Both the position numbers and the translations under genes were made by a program. The notes beneath the pieces are model-generated. The model was not told the origin of the DNA. It did no database searches and saw nothing but the letters and a program-made list of their open reading frames with translations. Shown one piece after another: positions 1 to 7,827 of a stretch of 32,742 nt of DNA. How positions within the stretch are numbered: the first letter of the stretch is position 1; the number at the start of each line of letters is the position of its first letter. Origin of the DNA: an uncultured Actinomycetes bacterium (GTDB taxonomy: Bacteria > Actinomycetota > Actinomycetes > S36-B12); assembly GCA_913057155.1 (NCBI GenBank), contig CAJXNV010000005.1, positions 1 to 32,742 on the forward strand, in the 5' to 3' direction.

Positions 1-276
1 CAAGAACCCGGCGACGACGATCAGATCAAGGAGTTCTGCGAAGTGAACTACGGGGTGACCTTCCCGCTATCCACCAAGGTCGATGTCAACGGATCGAATA
101 CCCATCCGATCTTCGCCTATCTGAAGGATCACACCAGCGGCTTGCTCGGCTCATCGATCAAGTGGAACTTCACCAAGTTCCTCGTCTCCCCGGACGGCAG
201 CGAGGTCAAGCGCTACGCGCCCAAGACCGCACCGGGTGAGATCCGCGAGGACGCCAAGGCCCTGTTGTCGGACTGA
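1..276 (+). CDS. Glutathione peroxidase family protein, C-terminal part (5' truncated by window edge)
   Basis: Frame 1 is open from base 1: QEPGDDDQIKEFCEVNYGVTFPLSTKVDVNGSNTHPIFAYLK...IKWNFTKFLVSPDGSEVKRY, typical of GPx C-termini (IKWNFTKFL). The track start at 43 is only an internal GTG. Confidence 0.93.
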   Translation, partial: QEPGDDDQIKEFCEVNYGVTFPLSTKVDVNGSNTHPIFAYLKDHTSGLLGSSIKWNFTKFLVSPDGSEVKRYAPKTAPGEIREDAKALLSD

Positions 277-346
277 ACGCCCGTACCACCACGGGTCCGT
301 GCCGATAACCCTTCACCGTTGAGCGGATCCGTGTTTCCCTCAGCGT

Positions 347-1393
347 GTGCGCCTGCGCCCGCTCCTGACCCCGATCACCGTGGCGATCGCCGTCGGCGCC
401 CTCATCGCGCCCACGCCGGTCGCCGCAACCGAATCGGACGCTGATCTGTCGTCTTCGACCTCGGCTCGTGAGACTCCCACCGTCTCGATTCCGGTTCGCA
501 CGGTGCCAAGCCCCGTGCGCGATGGCCAGAACGGCACGATCGTCATGCGCGTCGGGCGATCCGCACCGTTTCGGGTCATCGTCGACACCGGATTCTCCGG
601 TTTGATCGTCTTCCCCGGGGCCTGGGATCGGCGGCCGGGCGGGGTGCGCCAATCGGACACCCGGGTCTCCTACCGACCCGCGAGCATCGGCCGGGTGCGG
701 GGCATAAAGGGCTCGGCTCCGATGACGTTCAACGGCGTAACCACGACCACCGATATCCCGTTCGTCGCTGCCACGGGCTCCAACCGCTACATCCGGCAGT
801 GGACCGACCAGGGCGTCTACGGGCTACTCGGCGTGGGGACGAAAGGTGCGGGATTGGTGAATCCGTTCTCGGCCCTACCCGGAGTCCTCGGCTTGCGCTG
901 GAGCATCCACTTCCAGCGGACTGCAGGCGCCACCGCGGGTCGCTCGGGTGAGATCCTGCTCGGCGCGAAGGCTCCGCTGCGCTCGACCATGGCACTACGC
1001 ATGCCGTATCTGGGACAGAACGCGAACGGTGCAGCGCTGTGGAACGACCACGCAACCGCTGGTTGCTGGCGCTTCGGGCCCCGCCCGGAGACCTGCCTAC
1101 CGACACAACTCGATTCGGCTTTCAACATCACCCGCATCAAGGGCGCCCGTTTCCGCACGCTGCCTACCGACAGCGACGACAACCTGCGCACGGGAACCCT
1201 CGTGCGCTGGGCTGAGCCGGGATCCGCATTCACCGGTATCCGCTACCGGGCGGGAAACCGTGCCTCGGTCGATCTCACCCGGGTGATTCCTCGAGGGCAG
1301 GCCCAGATCATCGTCGGCAATGACCTCTACTTCGACAACGTCGTGACCTACAACACCGTGACCGGCACCGTCTACATCAGCGATCCGAGCTAA
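347..1393 (+). CDS. Predicted secreted aspartic-protease-like protein
   Basis: GTG start, N-terminal signal-peptide-like stretch (MRLRPLLTPITVAIAVGALIAPTPVAA), aspartic protease-type motif FRVIVDTGFSGLIVF, and a possible second site QLDSAFNITRI. Confidence 0.65.
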   Translation: MRLRPLLTPITVAIAVGALIAPTPVAATESDADLSSSTSARETPTVSIPVRTVPSPVRDGQNGTIVMRVGRSAPFRVIVDTGFSGLIVFPGAWDRRPGGVRQSDTRVSYRPASIGRVRGIKGSAPMTFNGVTTTTDIPFVAATGSNRYIRQWTDQGVYGLLGVGTKGAGLVNPFSALPGVLGLRWSIHFQRTAGATAGRSGEILLGAKAPLRSTMALRMPYLGQNANGAALWNDHATAGCWRFGPRPETCLPTQLDSAFNITRIKGARFRTLPTDSDDNLRTGTLVRWAEPGSAFTGIRYRAGNRASVDLTRVIPRGQAQIIVGNDLYFDNVVTYNTVTGTVYISDPS

Positions 1394-1408
1394 GGGAAAG
1401 GAATTCCG

Positions 1409-3379
1409 ATGACCGACATGCCCGAGATCAGCCGTAGGCGACTCATCCAAGCGGCCGGGGTCGCAGGGATCGCAGCCGCCGGTGCAGCGGCCGGTTCCAG
1501 CGCACCCGCACTCGCCGCGCAGCCGTTCCAGCCGCGTGGGCGACTGCGCCGTCGGCCCAACTTCCTGATCATCATGGTCGACGAGCAACGAACGGCCCCG
1601 TCCTACGAATCCCCTGCGCTTCGAGCCTGGCGGGCAGCGAACCTTCCGGCGCAGCGGCTGATCCGCAGCAAAGGGTTCGACTTCACCGAGCACCACATCA
1701 TGTCTGCTGCCTGCCAGCCGAGTCGGGCATCCATCTACACCGGGCAATACCCGTCGTTACATGGCGTCTCGCAAACCTCCGGAGCGGCCAAGAGTGCGAT
1801 CGAGGAGGACCTCTACTGGCTCGAGCCGGGCACCGTGCCGACACTCGGGAACTACTTCCGAACCGCGGGATACGACACCTACTGGAAGGGCAAGTGGCAT
1901 GTCTCGGACGCCGACCTCTACCAGCCAGGGTCATACAACCCGATGCCGTCGTACACCGATGCCGGTGCCCGTGACCGTTACCTGGAGGAGATCTACCTCG
2001 AGGCCGAGATGTTGGACAAGTTCGGCTTCAGCGGCTTCATCGGCCCAGAACCTCATGGAAGCAACCCACTGAACTCCGGATCCTCCGCCTGGTTCGGACG
2101 CGGTCGTGACAAGGCATACGCCGAGATGAGCGTCGAGCAACTCCAGCGGCTCCGCGGAGCCGACAAGCCTTGGCTACTTGTGGCCTCCTTCGTCAACCCC
2201 CACGACATCACCCTGTGGGGTCGTTTCACCCTGGCGGCATCACTCGCGGCACAGGCCCAAGGCACAAGGAATGCCTTCTTCCTGCCACAGCAACTGATCG
2301 GATCGAACGTTCCCCGGGACCTGTTCACACCTGCCTACCGAGCTTCGGAGAGGGAGGATCTCTCCAGCAAGCCGACAGCGCAAGGGAGTTTCGTCGAGCA
2401 ATACCAATTCGGCTTCCAACCGTTGAACAACAACGAGCAGTACCACCGCTTCTACTACCAACTGCAAAAAGAGGTGGACGGACACATCGCCAGCGTGATG
2501 AATGCGCTGATGTCCAATCGCCGCCAATACCGGGACACGATCGTCATCTACTTGTCCGACCACGGCGAGATGCTCGGTGCCCATGGCGGCATGTTCCAAA
2601 AGTGGCACAACGCGTACGACGAGATCCTGCGCGTTCCCTTCGTATTCCATAATCCGGAGCTGTTCCCCAGGGCACAAAGTTCCGATGTGCTCACCAGCCA
2701 TGCGGATCTCATCCCCACGATGCTCGGGCTCGCGGGAATCGACGAGGCCGCGATCGCCAAGGAACTACGCAATACGCACACGCAAGTGCGGCGCCTGCCA
2801 GGACGGGACCTGTCGGGGATCTTGCTCGGCGAGCAGAACCCTTCCACTATGCGAGACCAGCCGGTCTACTACATGACCGACGATCAACCCTTCAAGAGCA
2901 CCAGCGCCATCTCGGTACTCGGCACCGCCTACGAGCCGGTGAACCAACCCAATTGCGTGGAGACAGTGGTCGCGTACCTTCCCAGTGGTGTCGGTGGCGC
3001 CATGGAGAAGTGGAAGTACTCGCGCTACTGGGACAACCCGCAGTACTGGAGCACACCCAACGTTCAAGATGTCCGGACGTTCGTTCCGGGTCAGTACAAC
3101 ACTCCCGGCGAGCGGGTGGCCGTCACAACGGTGAAATCCCTCAACCCGGGACAAGGAGAAACCGCTCCCCCGCCGGATGAGTTCGAGTTGTACAACGTCA
3201 CCCGTGATCCTGCCGAGATGCTGAATCTCTACGGGGTGGCCGAGCACCAGCCCCGACTGCGTGCCCTGCAGGCGATCCTCGACGCCGAGCGTGCATCGAA
3301 GCGGCTGGAGCCCACTTTCCAACCGTGGGCCGATGGAACAGCCCAACAACTCCCGGCCGGCGCTACCACCGCCAGTTGA
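1409..3379 (+). CDS. Tat-exported sulfatase (alkaline phosphatase superfamily, arylsulfatase/choline-sulfatase-like)
   Basis: Twin-arginine leader SRRRLIQAAGVAGIAAAGAAAG; sulfatase motifs RPNFLIIMVDEQR, CQPSRASIYTGQYPSLHG (C-x-P-S-R formylglycine site), GKWH, LSDHGEMLGAHGG. Good SD (gggaaagga) 15 nt after the upstream stop. Confidence 0.93.
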   Translation: MTDMPEISRRRLIQAAGVAGIAAAGAAAGSSAPALAAQPFQPRGRLRRRPNFLIIMVDEQRTAPSYESPALRAWRAANLPAQRLIRSKGFDFTEHHIMSAACQPSRASIYTGQYPSLHGVSQTSGAAKSAIEEDLYWLEPGTVPTLGNYFRTAGYDTYWKGKWHVSDADLYQPGSYNPMPSYTDAGARDRYLEEIYLEAEMLDKFGFSGFIGPEPHGSNPLNSGSSAWFGRGRDKAYAEMSVEQLQRLRGADKPWLLVASFVNPHDITLWGRFTLAASLAAQAQGTRNAFFLPQQLIGSNVPRDLFTPAYRASEREDLSSKPTAQGSFVEQYQFGFQPLNNNEQYHRFYYQLQKEVDGHIASVMNALMSNRRQYRDTIVIYLSDHGEMLGAHGGMFQKWHNAYDEILRVPFVFHNPELFPRAQSSDVLTSHADLIPTMLGLAGIDEAAIAKELRNTHTQVRRLPGRDLSGILLGEQNPSTMRDQPVYYMTDDQPFKSTSAISVLGTAYEPVNQPNCVETVVAYLPSGVGGAMEKWKYSRYWDNPQYWSTPNVQDVRTFVPGQYNTPGERVAVTTVKSLNPGQGETAPPPDEFELYNVTRDPAEMLNLYGVAEHQPRLRALQAILDAERASKRLEPTFQPWADGTAQQLPAGATTAS

Positions 3380-3455
3380 TGACCGCCCGCCTTTTTGACC
3401 GAATATGGCCTCCGCTCGGCTGATGAACTGCGAAACTCGGAGGGTGCGCGACGCC

Positions 3456-4154
3456 ATGCGTATCGTCGTCGTCGAAGACGAGCCGCTCTTTCGTGAATTG
3501 TTGTGCTCGGGCCTACAGACAGGGATCTCCGATGTGCACGTGGTCGCCGCGTTCGCCAGCGCCGAGGAGGCCATCGCCGCCACCGATTGCTGGCCCGTCG
3601 ACGTACTGCTCACCGACATCGACCTCGGTTCCGGGGACGACGGTGTGGCCCTCGGCGTCCATGCGGCAACATCGAGGATGGCTCGCGGCATAGTCTTGCT
3701 GTCCAACTTCGCGATGCCGGCAGTCCTCGTCGACATTCCCAGCACCACGCCAGTCGGTTGGGGCTACCTACTCAAGACCAGCGTCTCCAACCTCGACCAG
3801 GTGCACCGTGCCTTGCGCGGAGCGCTGGACGGTGAATTAGTGGTGGATCAGGCCCTCACGCGTGAACTGCAGCCGGTGGATACCAGCCCACTCGCCGGCT
3901 TGACCACCCGACAGCTCGAAGTCCTAGCGTTGATGGCGAACGGTTGGTCGAATCAGTTGATCGCCGAACGCCTGTTCATCAGTGTTCGCACCGTGGAGTC
4001 GACGATCTCCAGCATCATCCGCAACCTCGGCATCGACCCCCAGGCCAAGCACATAAATGCACGGGCGGCTTGCGTCGCCATGTTCCTAAGGGACACCATT
4101 CGTCACCGCGATTTCGCACCTATCGCGAGGACTCGAGTTCCAGGCACCGGATGA
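3456..4154 (+). CDS. Two-component response regulator, NarL/LuxR family
   Basis: MRIVVVEDEPLFRELL...DVLLTDIDLG receiver and C-terminal LuxR HTH LTTRQLEVLALMANGWSNQLIAERLFISVRTVESTISSIIRNLGI. Track start 3405 is upstream; ATG at 3456 fits receiver N-termini. Confidence 0.92.
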   Translation: MRIVVVEDEPLFRELLCSGLQTGISDVHVVAAFASAEEAIAATDCWPVDVLLTDIDLGSGDDGVALGVHAATSRMARGIVLLSNFAMPAVLVDIPSTTPVGWGYLLKTSVSNLDQVHRALRGALDGELVVDQALTRELQPVDTSPLAGLTTRQLEVLALMANGWSNQLIAERLFISVRTVESTISSIIRNLGIDPQAKHINARAACVAMFLRDTIRHRDFAPIARTRVPGTG

Positions 4155-6229
4155 TCTACCGGCCACGCCCGCTTCCCCTGCTCATCTTCAGCGTCCTGAG
4201 TGCCTTCTTCATGCTCTGGATCTTCGACAGTTTCGAGTGGAGTCCCATCCAGTTCGTCCTGCGAGTCGTAACCGGTGCAGTGATCGCTCTGATGCTGGAA
4301 CTGCTCATCTTGACGCTGATCACCCGAAGAGAAGCAACAACCGTGACCAGGGCACGTTGGTTACTGGAGTACCTATCGGCTTCAGCAGGCGGTAGCGCAG
4401 CGCTGATCATCTGGTTCGAACTCGTCGGACTCACCCAGGATCGGGCGACTTTCGTATTCGCACTCGTCTTCGTTACGCGCGCCGTCAATATCTGGTTGCT
4501 GGCTTATCTCATCGATCAAGTCACCGAATACCGGGAAAGGATCCTCACTACCCGCGCCGAAGTGCTTCCGAACCTCCTCGCGACACAACACCTCAACACG
4601 CTCATCGAGACAGCGACCCGAATCAGGGATCAACGCGAGGTCGACCTGATTACCCACGAAGTCTGGTACCCGATGGTCGATCTGAACCATCGCGTGCGCG
4701 ATCTCGACAACGGTGCAGCAGCAACCGAAGTCGAGTTGTTCATCGATCGGCAACTGCGGCCCCTGGCACACCAGGTTCATCCGGTCACCCTCAGCCGCGG
4801 CATCATTCCAGCCCTGCGCTCGGTCGGTTTCGCCATCGAGGCCGACGCCAGCGTCCAGGCACTGGACACCCGAGGCGACCTGATCGGGGATGCGGCGCGG
4901 ATCGAAGTATTCCGCTGGCTGCAAGCGGTGGAGATGGATGCCGACGCTCCGACCACCGTGGAGATCACGAAATCGGGCACCGAGGTGCTCTTCGCGGTCC
5001 ACCAAGGTCGCTGCGGCGAACTCGATTCCCTCCATCGGGTGGCAGGGCTTCGTGAAGCCGGGGTGCACGCGATCCTGGCACCTGAAGCCGGCGCCGAGCA
5101 TGCGGTCCTCCTGCCGCACGAGCCTGGGCCCGGAGCATCCACGAGGCTCCTGCGTCGTGCCTTGCTCGACGATTGGCGATGGTCGAGCGCCAGCATCCAT
5201 CCACCCCTGATACTCGTCCTCGCCCTCACGGCCGGTGCGGTTCCATCCATCGCCTTCATCGCATCTCCCCGGGTCACGGCATCGGCCTTCATAGCTCCGG
5301 CCGCGTGGATCGCTATACCCGTCTTGATCGCCCTCGCACTGCGAGTGCTCCCGACTGTGCAGGCTGGACCGGCGGGAGCGTCACCAGCGCGCCCAGGCTC
5401 CCGGTATCGGGAAACAGCGCGTTTCGTCTGCGTTTGGATCGCCTTCGGCCTAATCTCCGGTCTTTTGGTGGCGGCTCTCGATGTGCGCTTCGTGCCCGAT
5501 ACCGACTCGGACATCATCTGGCAGGAGATCACCCGTGGCCTTACCCGCATCACGCTGCTCGGCGGCGCTGTCACATTGGCCGCGGAGTTCGCGTGGAACG
5601 CTCGTCGCGCGACAGCCGATGTGCGTGGTCGCCTCGAGGTGGCCTACCGACATCGAGATGAGCTACTGGCGAAGTCGCAACGCAAATCGGAGTTCATCGC
5701 ACAAGTCCTGCACCGAACTATCCAAGGTCGGATGTCCGCTATCGCCCTGCTGTTCCGCGGCAGCGACCCATCCCGGGCGATCGATGAGTTGGATGCCCTC
5801 ACGGCCAAGACCCTGCCCGACTTGCTCGGCCGAATGATCGAGGAGAAGCCGGTTGCTCCCGTCGCCGATTCGGGTTTCGATTCGCCCCTGGGCCTGGAGG
5901 TCGCGGTCGTCGCCGAGGAGTCCTTCGCCTGGACCGCTTCACCCCTGCGGGATCGGATCCAAGAGATCATCGCGGAGGCCGGGATCAATGCTCGTCGGCA
6001 CGGTCACGCTCGGCGCATGAGCGTGCAGGTGATCGACCGGACGGACACCGTGGAAGTGATTTGCACGGACGATGGCCGAGGTATTCGCGAATCTTCCTCT
6101 CCGGGCCTAGGAAGCCGCCTGTTCGATACCGCCGTGGGTGACAGCGGTTCCTGGACGTTACAGCGGGAAGGCGACCGCACGGTCGCTCGTTTCATCCTCT
6201 CCCAGCAAGCGGCCACACCTGCGCTCTGA
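4151..6229 (+). CDS. Membrane sensor histidine kinase (HATPase_c); apparently two TM/kinase-like halves
   Basis: ATG at 4151 overlaps the regulator stop (ATGA). C-terminal DHp-like VLHRTIQGRMSAIALL, N-box EAGINARRHGHA, G-box DDGRGIRESSSPGLGSRLF. The track start at 3944 reads through the regulator gene in another frame. Confidence 0.87.
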   Translation: MIYRPRPLPLLIFSVLSAFFMLWIFDSFEWSPIQFVLRVVTGAVIALMLELLILTLITRREATTVTRARWLLEYLSASAGGSAALIIWFELVGLTQDRATFVFALVFVTRAVNIWLLAYLIDQVTEYRERILTTRAEVLPNLLATQHLNTLIETATRIRDQREVDLITHEVWYPMVDLNHRVRDLDNGAAATEVELFIDRQLRPLAHQVHPVTLSRGIIPALRSVGFAIEADASVQALDTRGDLIGDAARIEVFRWLQAVEMDADAPTTVEITKSGTEVLFAVHQGRCGELDSLHRVAGLREAGVHAILAPEAGAEHAVLLPHEPGPGASTRLLRRALLDDWRWSSASIHPPLILVLALTAGAVPSIAFIASPRVTASAFIAPAAWIAIPVLIALALRVLPTVQAGPAGASPARPGSRYRETARFVCVWIAFGLISGLLVAALDVRFVPDTDSDIIWQEITRGLTRITLLGGAVTLAAEFAWNARRATADVRGRLEVAYRHRDELLAKSQRKSEFIAQVLHRTIQGRMSAIALLFRGSDPSRAIDELDALTAKTLPDLLGRMIEEKPVAPVADSGFDSPLGLEVAVVAEESFAWTASPLRDRIQEIIAEAGINARRHGHARRMSVQVIDRTDTVEVICTDDGRGIRESSSPGLGSRLFDTAVGDSGSWTLQREGDRTVARFILSQQAATPAL

Positions 6230-6283
6230 GCGTGCCGTGTCAGCACGGATGACCGGATCGGCGTGGGTCGTTTCACTGCTTGC

Positions 6284-7639
6284 ATGCCCACGCCACACCA
6301 CGCCACCCGGTACCCCATAGGCCGATGGCGGTCCCTGCCCGTCGGATGGCGGTTCGTCGTCCTCGCGCTTTCCGTCATCCTGGTCCTTACGTTGGCCTTG
6401 GCGATCAGGATCTTCACGACCGTCAGTGATCCCTCCGCGCTGCTGCGCGAAGACAGACTCGTGAGCGCCGATGCGTGGGACACGGAGCCTCGCATGCTGG
6501 CAGCTGGCCTCGGCTTTACCGGAATCATCGGAGTTCCAGGACTCGATGTCGCAGAACCCCGGTCCAGCGCTACTCGCGTGCGGTTGGCCGGGGGCGCCTG
6601 GAACACCGTCGAATGCAGCGATTCGAGTCGAGTCGAACTGTCCTCCTACACCAGTGCAGCGACACCCGAAGCCGTGGAAACCACCTACGGACGACAGGTC
6701 TTCTACTCCGACGGCCTGCCGATCGAATTCAGTTGGCCGGTCCTTCCGAGCACCGTCGGCGCAAGCGACTTCCTGATCACGCTCAACGACGGCACGGTGA
6801 CCGTGCCGGAGGTAGCCGCCGTGTGGCCCAACTTCGAGTACAACGAGCGCAGCACGATCGTCGTATTCGGCCATTTCGGGAACCGGATAGACCCGATGCA
6901 GGCGGGCGCACTCTTTCCCGTTCGGGTCGAGGTGGTGCGGTCCGACACCCCTCTGACCCTGGTTGGTCCAGGCAAGCAGTTGGTTTCCGCGGTCGGCCTG
7001 AGCGTGCGGACGGGTGGCTCGCCTTACACCGATCCGAGCGTGGCACCGTCGGATCGAGGGGGGCCCAGGCTGGCGGCAGCGAAGTTGACGCGCTACTCGT
7101 CACGCGGTGATACCGGCCCGGCGATCTTCCAGCCTGGCCTGCTGCCGAACCACGGTGAGGCGCTATACGGAGCGGCGGCGCAATACCGGTTGCGCGTCTT
7201 GACTACCGGGGGCATGACAGCAGATGGCGTGCGGGGAATGCATCCCGATGAATTCGAGCGTTTCTTCCGAGTACTGGCCCGGGATGACGACGGACGTGAG
7301 ATCACCATCGACGAGCAGGGGGTCGATTACCAGATCAATGGCGGGCGACTCCGCGTCGAGGGCTTGGCCGACTTGGGCTTGAAGCAAGAGGAGTACGACG
7401 ACTGCTACAAGGAGGACCGCGACAACCAGATCGACATCGTGATCTCCGGCGATCGGGACGCCGTACGCGCCATCACCCGTGTACAGATGCCCTCGACGGG
7501 CGACTACTCACCGGTCTACAACCCCGGCGGCCCGGGCAATGATCCGGCACCGGGCGTGCGCTATGCCGCACCGAGTCCTCCGATCGACATCGCCGTACTC
7601 GACGCCCTGGACGATCCGCTCGTGGTCGACTATCCGTGA
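6284..7639 (+). CDS. Membrane-anchored protein of unknown function (N-terminal TM, large extracytoplasmic part)
   Basis: Long ORF collinear with the kinase gene; N-terminal TM WRFVVLALSVILVLTLALAIRIF. No family recognised. Confidence 0.7.
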   Translation: MPTPHHATRYPIGRWRSLPVGWRFVVLALSVILVLTLALAIRIFTTVSDPSALLREDRLVSADAWDTEPRMLAAGLGFTGIIGVPGLDVAEPRSSATRVRLAGGAWNTVECSDSSRVELSSYTSAATPEAVETTYGRQVFYSDGLPIEFSWPVLPSTVGASDFLITLNDGTVTVPEVAAVWPNFEYNERSTIVVFGHFGNRIDPMQAGALFPVRVEVVRSDTPLTLVGPGKQLVSAVGLSVRTGGSPYTDPSVAPSDRGGPRLAAAKLTRYSSRGDTGPAIFQPGLLPNHGEALYGAAAQYRLRVLTTGGMTADGVRGMHPDEFERFFRVLARDDDGREITIDEQGVDYQINGGRLRVEGLADLGLKQEEYDDCYKEDRDNQIDIVISGDRDAVRAITRVQMPSTGDYSPVYNPGGPGNDPAPGVRYAAPSPPIDIAVLDALDDPLVVDYP

Positions 7640-7664
7640 AGCGGAACCCACGACCGAACGAAAA

Positions 7665-7688
7665 GGCCCAGGGATCTCTCCCTGGGCC
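7665..7688. terminator. Intrinsic hairpin terminator, probably bidirectional
   Basis: Perfect 10-bp stem GGCCCAGGGA-tctc-TCCCTGGGCC; followed by TCTTCCTT on + and TTTTCG on -. Between the convergent 6284..7639 CDS and the tRNA. Confidence 0.88.
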
Positions 7689-7695
7689 TCTTCCT

Positions 7696-7772
7696 TGGTA
7701 GCGGGGGCAGGATTTGAACCTGCGACCTCTGGGTTATGAGCCCAGCGAGCTACCGAGCTGCTCCACCCCGCG
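7696..7772 (-). tRNA. tRNA-fMet (initiator, anticodon CAU) with encoded CCA
   Basis: Reverse complement CGCGGGGTGGAGCAGCTCGGTAGCTCGCTGGGCTCATAACCCAGAGGTCGCAGGTTCAAATCCTGCCCCCGCTACCA: GGG/CCC anticodon stem, unpaired 1-72 position, T-loop GGTTCAAATCC. Confidence 0.96.
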
Positions 7773-7827
7773 CTGCCTTTCGCGTCCATCAGGATACGCG
7801 ATCGCCCGTCCGGCGAGGGTGCCGGGG

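Noticed and set aside
280-295. CCCGT-accacc-ACGGG hairpin after the GPx gene
   Set aside because: Only a 5-bp stem and no T-run; too weak to call a terminator.
2765-3748. 327-aa - strand ORF antisense to the sulfatase and regulator
   Set aside because: Shadow ORF of two well-supported + strand genes.
3944-4150. N-terminal 69 codons of the 761-aa kinase ORF
   Set aside because: Out-of-frame reading of the regulator's HTH region; ATG 4151 with ATGA overlap is the better start.
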